Below, piece after piece: positions 60,104-64,000 of a stretch of DNA of 64,000 bases. The translations under genes and the position numbers were made by a program. Numbering within the stretch: position 1 is the first letter of the stretch; every line of letters starts with the position of its first letter. The DNA is taken from positions 1 to 64,000 of the forward strand of contig JALNJX010000004.1 of the NCBI GenBank assembly GCA_023268255.1, in the 5' to 3' direction. The notes below the pieces were generated by a model. It had not been told where the DNA came from and made no database searches. It saw nothing but the letters and a program-made list of their open reading frames with translations. This DNA comes from Candidatus Wolframiiraptor sinensis. Lineage in GTDB: Archaea; Thermoproteota; Nitrososphaeria_A; Caldarchaeales; Wolframiiraptoraceae.

Positions 60104-61651
60104 ATGTCGCCTCAATACTTTATCGGCGTCGATATAGGGACTACTGGGACTAAAGCGACTATAGTCGATGAGGAGGGGAGGCAGCTTGCCATAGCTTATG
60201 AGGAGTCAAAGCTCTATTACCCGAGGGTTGGATGGGTTGAGCAGAAGCCCGAGGATTTCTATTCCTCTACGAGGAATACCGTGAATGAAGTCTTGAGGAA
60301 GTCTCGCGTTGATCCGAGGGATGTCGCCTCCATAGCCTTCAGCGGCCAGATGGCCGGCATACTCGCGATAGATAGGAACTGGAACCACGTGATACCGTAT
60401 GACTCGTGGCTGGATATAAGATGCAAGAAGTATATCGACATGTTGATGGAGGGGTATGCCGATCTTTTGATAGAGATCACGGGCGTGCCTCCGACAGTTG
60501 ATCATCTTCCCAAGATGATGTGGTGGAAGAATGAGAGACCGGAGATATTTGAGAGGATTTACAAGTTTACCGTCCCGGCGGTTTATGTTGCCGGCAGGCT
60601 AGCAGGGCTCAGCGGTGATGACGCCTTCTATGACTACACCTATGTTACCTTCACCGGGTTATTCGATATCAGGAGGATGGAGTGGTCTGAAGAGCTTAGC
60701 AGAACTTTCGGCATCCCGCTTGATAAGCTTCCTAAGGTCGTGAGACCGTGGGATATCGTGGGCGAGCTGACTTCCGATGAAGCTGAGAAACTCGGCCTTG
60801 TCAAGGGGATACCCGTTGTTGCTGGAGCGGGCGATGGCATGGCATGCTCTCTTGGAGCCGGTCTCACGGAGCCGGGAATATGCCTCGACATAGCTGGAAC
60901 CGCATCAGCATTCTACGTTTCGGTGGACGCGATAGTCCCGGACACCAAGCATAGGACTCTGCTCCACCTGAAGTCCGTTGTTCCGGAGCTATGGAATATC
61001 GGGGCCTACATCAATGGTGGAGGACTTTGCTTGAGGTGGTTTAGGGATGAGATCGCGAGAGATGTCAAGATGGAGGCGGAGAGGAGGGGCGTGGATCCAT
61101 ATAAACTCCTAGATGAAATGGCCTCAAAGATTCCAGAGGGCTCTGAGGGCCTCTTCTTCATACCGCATCTCGGCGGCAGGGCTTATCCATATAATCCAAA
61201 GCTGCGCGGCATATGGGTTGGATACACCTGGAAGCATACCATGGCGCACTTCTACAGGTCAATCTTGGAGGGAATAGCCTACGAGTACTTTCACTACTTG
61301 AAGATCTTGAAGGAGCTCCTGAAAAGCGTGAAGATCACAGAGGTTAGAGGAATAGGCGGTGGAAGCAAAAGTCCTATATGGAATCAGATTAAAGCCGATA
61401 TACTCGGAGTACCATATATACTATTGAATCAGGAGGAGCTCGCCGCCTTAGCTCTCGCGGTCATCGGAGGATATGCTGTCAAAGCCTTCAAAGATTACAA
61501 GACGACAATAAATGAATGGGTTAAGCCTATCAAGAGAATCGAGCCGAGAGAGGAGATCCACGAGAAATACCTGCAATACGCAGAGTTTTACGAAAGGCTG
61601 ATAGAGAAATCGGATGAGCTTTTCGAGGGCCATGAAAAATTAATCGAATAG
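60104..61651 (+). CDS. FGGY-family carbohydrate kinase (xylulokinase-like)
   Basis: 515 residues. GVDIGTTGTKATIVDEEG is the N-terminal phosphate-binding motif, AFSGQMAGILAID and ITGVPPTVDHLPKMMWWKNERPEIF match xylulokinase, and GAGDGMACSLGAG and RGIGGGSKSPIWNQIKAD the C-terminal ATP site. It phosphorylates a sugar such as xylulose. It follows the chaperonin gene after a T6 run (60085-60090) and lies near a sugar importer, suggesting a shared pathway; exact substrate unknown. Confidence 0.88.
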   Translation: MSPQYFIGVDIGTTGTKATIVDEEGRQLAIAYEESKLYYPRVGWVEQKPEDFYSSTRNTVNEVLRKSRVDPRDVASIAFSGQMAGILAIDRNWNHVIPYDSWLDIRCKKYIDMLMEGYADLLIEITGVPPTVDHLPKMMWWKNERPEIFERIYKFTVPAVYVAGRLAGLSGDDAFYDYTYVTFTGLFDIRRMEWSEELSRTFGIPLDKLPKVVRPWDIVGELTSDEAEKLGLVKGIPVVAGAGDGMACSLGAGLTEPGICLDIAGTASAFYVSVDAIVPDTKHRTLLHLKSVVPELWNIGAYINGGGLCLRWFRDEIARDVKMEAERRGVDPYKLLDEMASKIPEGSEGLFFIPHLGGRAYPYNPKLRGIWVGYTWKHTMAHFYRSILEGIAYEYFHYLKILKELLKSVKITEVRGIGGGSKSPIWNQIKADILGVPYILLNQEELAALALAVIGGYAVKAFKDYKTTINEWVKPIKRIEPREEIHEKYLQYAEFYERLIEKSDELFEGHEKLIE

Positions 61652-61851
61652 CGCCCGAGCAGTAATCGAACAAATTGATGCATCATATCACATAATCCCT
61701 ACTTTAGGAACTTTTGCCTAAGGTTATTAATCACGTGAATTTGCCATTCTCGATGCATCCTTCATTTAGCATTATGCTTAACGATGTAACGTTAATAATG
61801 AAAGAAAGGTTTATGATGTAGCGGCCGAAAGGCTGATGTTTGTGAGGAATT

Positions 61852-63714
61852 ATGGAGGCCTCCGACCTGCGTAAATGGAAGGGGCTCACTGGAAAGCTTC
61901 TGAGAATAAACCTCTCAACGAGGAAGATAATGATCGAGGAGATACCCTTCTCATGGGTTCAAAGGTATCTGGGGGGGAGGGGGCTTGCGGCGAGATACTA
62001 TTATGAGGAGGTTGGGCCGGATGTTGACCCGCTCTCTCCGGAGAATAAGCTGATCTTCATGAACGGGATAATGACGGGCGCTCCGGCATTCGGGTCGACG
62101 AAAGCGTATATCGTTGCGAAGTCCCCTCTTACTGGGCATTATTCGGTAACCAATGCGGGTGGATATTTTGGGGTTAACTTGAAATGGGCTGGATATGACG
62201 GGATTATTATTGAGAGTAGGGCTGATAGCCCAGTCTACATCTCGATAATCGATGATGAGGTTGAGATAAGGGATGCTAGCGGGTTCTGGGGAATGATGAC
62301 GCAGGAGGCGCAAGATGCCATTAGGGAGGAGGTTGGCGATAAGCGAGCATCCGTCGCTTGCATAGGGCCTGCCGGAGAAAGACTTTCGAAGATCGCGTCG
62401 GTTATGGCTGATCACTCGAGTAGGAGGGGTGGAGCTTTTGGAAGAGGGGGATTCGGCGCCATCATGGGATCTAAGAATCTCAAGGGAATAGCGGTTCTTG
62501 GGACGAAGGGGGTGGATCTCGCCGATCCAGACGGTCTGAGAGAGTACTTGAAAGATCATATAAAGCAGCTCAGGGAGACGACCGGGAACCATACAAGATA
62601 CGGCACGCTCCAGTATGTCGAGCCGCTGTATGAGTTAGGAGCATATCCGCTCATGAATTTCACGAGGACGAGGATCGATGATGAGTCTCTCATCAGGAAC
62701 CTCTCGACAGAGGCTATGAGAAGCCGATACCTCGTTAGGGATGTAGCGTGCGCAAACTGCCCAGTCGCTTGTGGGAAATTCCTGGAAGCGAAAGAGGGCT
62801 CTTGGAGCGGATACAGGTGTAAGGTTGAATATGAGACCCTTTGGTCCCTTGGGCCGCACTGTGGAGTATTCGACTACAACGTCGTGATAGCAGCTCATCA
62901 AATCGTAGATGAGTATGGCTTTGATGGTATCTCGGCGGGCTATGCTGTTGGATTCGCCATGGAGCTTTATGAGCGCGGGATCATAGATAGGGAGTTCACC
63001 GGGGGGCTCGACCTGAGATTCGGTAATGGTGAGGCTGAAATAGAGATGCTCAAACTCATGGGCGAGAGGAAGGGAGTTGGAGATATCTTCGCCGATGGCG
63101 CTGTCGCGGCCGCGGAGAGAATTGGAAAAGACTCAATAAGATACGTCATGCACGTTAAGAGGCAGGAGTTCGCCGCCTACGAGCCCAGAGCATTCTACGG
63201 CATCGGACTGGCTTATGCGACATCATCGAGGGGTGCCTGCCACAATGTCGGCGGCTGGACGATTAGAGATGAGCTCCTCAAGCCCAGAATCGATAGATTC
63301 GCCATAAGAGGCAAGGGCAGGCTCGTCAAAAGCATACAGGATGTCAGGGCCTACATAGACTCGATCGCCTTATGCACGATCCCGAGAAGATCTCTGAACC
63401 TCACCGATGATCCGAGCCCCGAGGTCGTTAACTACATCACGGGCGCTGGGCTTACTGGGGCGGATCTATTGATAGCCGGCGAGAGGATATACACGCTCGA
63501 GAGGATGATCTTGAATCGCGAGGGAATAACGAGAAAAGATGATCTATTGCCCCCTAGAATAATGTATGAGCCTGTTCCGGATGGCCCCGCCAAGGGGCAC
63601 AGGATATCGCCTGCGATGCTCGATTTCATGCTCGATGAGTATTATGAGGCGAGAGGCTGGAGCCGAGATGGAATAGTGACAGAAGAGACTAAGAAAAGGC
63701 TTGAAATGATCTAG
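61852..63714 (+). CDS. Aldehyde:ferredoxin oxidoreductase (tungsten)
   Basis: 620 residues. GKLLRINLSTRKIMIEEIP opens the family, GRGGFGAIMGSKNLKGIAVLG binds the tungstopterin, CANCPVACG supplies three Cys of the 4Fe-4S cluster and SIALCTIP the fourth. Oxidises aldehydes to acids and reduces ferredoxin. It may take glyceraldehyde or another sugar-derived aldehyde, as its neighbours are sugar kinase and phosphoglucose isomerase genes. TATA-like GGTTTATGATG lies about 40 bases upstream, then GAGG before the ATG. Confidence 0.92.
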   Translation: MEASDLRKWKGLTGKLLRINLSTRKIMIEEIPFSWVQRYLGGRGLAARYYYEEVGPDVDPLSPENKLIFMNGIMTGAPAFGSTKAYIVAKSPLTGHYSVTNAGGYFGVNLKWAGYDGIIIESRADSPVYISIIDDEVEIRDASGFWGMMTQEAQDAIREEVGDKRASVACIGPAGERLSKIASVMADHSSRRGGAFGRGGFGAIMGSKNLKGIAVLGTKGVDLADPDGLREYLKDHIKQLRETTGNHTRYGTLQYVEPLYELGAYPLMNFTRTRIDDESLIRNLSTEAMRSRYLVRDVACANCPVACGKFLEAKEGSWSGYRCKVEYETLWSLGPHCGVFDYNVVIAAHQIVDEYGFDGISAGYAVGFAMELYERGIIDREFTGGLDLRFGNGEAEIEMLKLMGERKGVGDIFADGAVAAAERIGKDSIRYVMHVKRQEFAAYEPRAFYGIGLAYATSSRGACHNVGGWTIRDELLKPRIDRFAIRGKGRLVKSIQDVRAYIDSIALCTIPRRSLNLTDDPSPEVVNYITGAGLTGADLLIAGERIYTLERMILNREGITRKDDLLPPRIMYEPVPDGPAKGHRISPAMLDFMLDEYYEARGWSRDGIVTEETKKRLEMI

Positions 63715-63729
63715 CACGAGGTGAGTGCG

Positions 63730-64000
63730 GTGAACTCCGAGTCGATTCTGAAGGCGGTCAAGCTCGATTTAAAGAAATACACTATGAATCCTGCCACGCG
63801 TAAGAGAGAGGTTAGGCTCAGCGAGTTAAAGGAATATTTTAGCAACCCGGAGGCGGCTGATAGGATTCTCTCATCAGGGCGGGACCCCGTGGTATACGAG
63901 TACTACGAATACTCCGTTGAAGAGGCTGTGGGACACATGACCTTAGGGCTGACGATAATTTACCCCGGGAAGGTTGGCAAAGAGTACTTCATGACTAGGG
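63730..64000 (+). CDS. Cupin-type glucose-6-phosphate isomerase, N-terminal part
   Basis: Starts at the GTG at 63730, with GAGGTGA four bases upstream; an in-frame GTG at 63721 is less likely. The 90 residues before the window edge include RDPVVYEYYEY and LTIIYPGKVGKEYFMTR, which match the start of the archaeal cupin phosphoglucose isomerase; the metal-binding His cluster lies beyond the edge. It interconverts glucose 6-phosphate and fructose 6-phosphate. Lies 15 bases after the aldehyde oxidoreductase gene, so probably co-transcribed. Confidence 0.85.
   Translation, partial: MNSESILKAVKLDLKKYTMNPATRKREVRLSELKEYFSNPEAADRILSSGRDPVVYEYYEYSVEEAVGHMTLGLTIIYPGKVGKEYFMTR

Noticed and set aside
1-64000. 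CRISPR arrays, insertion sequences and replication origins
   Set aside because: I looked for regularly spaced repeats, transposase motifs and origin-like repeats or cdc6 genes and saw none.

Overview
The window is archaeal and most likely comes from a thermophile of the TACK group (Thermoproteota/Korarchaeota side). The signs are a crenarchaeal-style EF-1alpha, transcription factor E, Trm56, a thermosome-family chaperonin, Mre11-Rad50, a 308-nt archaeal RNase P RNA, short introns in two tRNA-Val genes, archaellin/pilin-type class III signal peptides, TATA boxes about 25 nt before near-leaderless starts, and heavy AGG/AGA codon use. I cannot name the genus.

Layout. 1-5477: a giant S-layer-like secreted protein (cut by the left edge) and a membrane-anchored beta-propeller. 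5743-10414: four HEPN/MNT nucleotidyltransferase modules around a cysteine-synthase-like gene. 10475-12916: two intron-bearing tRNA-Val genes around tfe and trm56. 12480-13440: decayed DNA. 13441-15194: an ABC exporter whose ATPase gene carries a clean 168-bp internal inversion. 15210-25161: guaA, transporters, a nuclease-like gene, speH, a cobalamin adenosyltransferase and an RPA-like protein. 25123-27971: a four-gene overlapping operon that looks like glucosylglycerate synthesis plus osmotic control. 28238-31518: a frameshifted surface protein, tRNA-His, a LysE exporter, rpiA and tRNA-Leu. 31562-37113: UMP kinase, EF-1alpha, S7, an HD phosphohydrolase, a DUF116 protein and glyA. 37227-43343: a putative metallopeptidase, an ADP-ribosylglycohydrolase, mre11-rad50 and a radical SAM enzyme. 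43336-48972: a KaiC-like ATPase with a small partner, facing three pilin-like genes. 48999-51600: two more HEPN/MNT modules and another nucleotidyltransferase-like pair, next to rnpB (51689-51996) and a GPN-loop GTPase. 52940-64000: a sugar ABC importer, a divergent thermosome-family protein, an FGGY kinase, an aldehyde:ferredoxin oxidoreductase and a cupin-type phosphoglucose isomerase (cut by the right edge). Together these suggest uptake and ferredoxin-linked breakdown of a sugar.

The most striking observation is the ABC ATPase gene at 13441-14436. Its signature and Walker B motifs are encoded on the opposite strand, in a 168-bp (56-codon) block. Flipping the block back restores a complete 331-residue protein in a single frame. 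Two other genes are broken by single-base frameshifts: the Na+/H+ antiporter at about 21482 and the surface protein at the A6 run 28953-28958.
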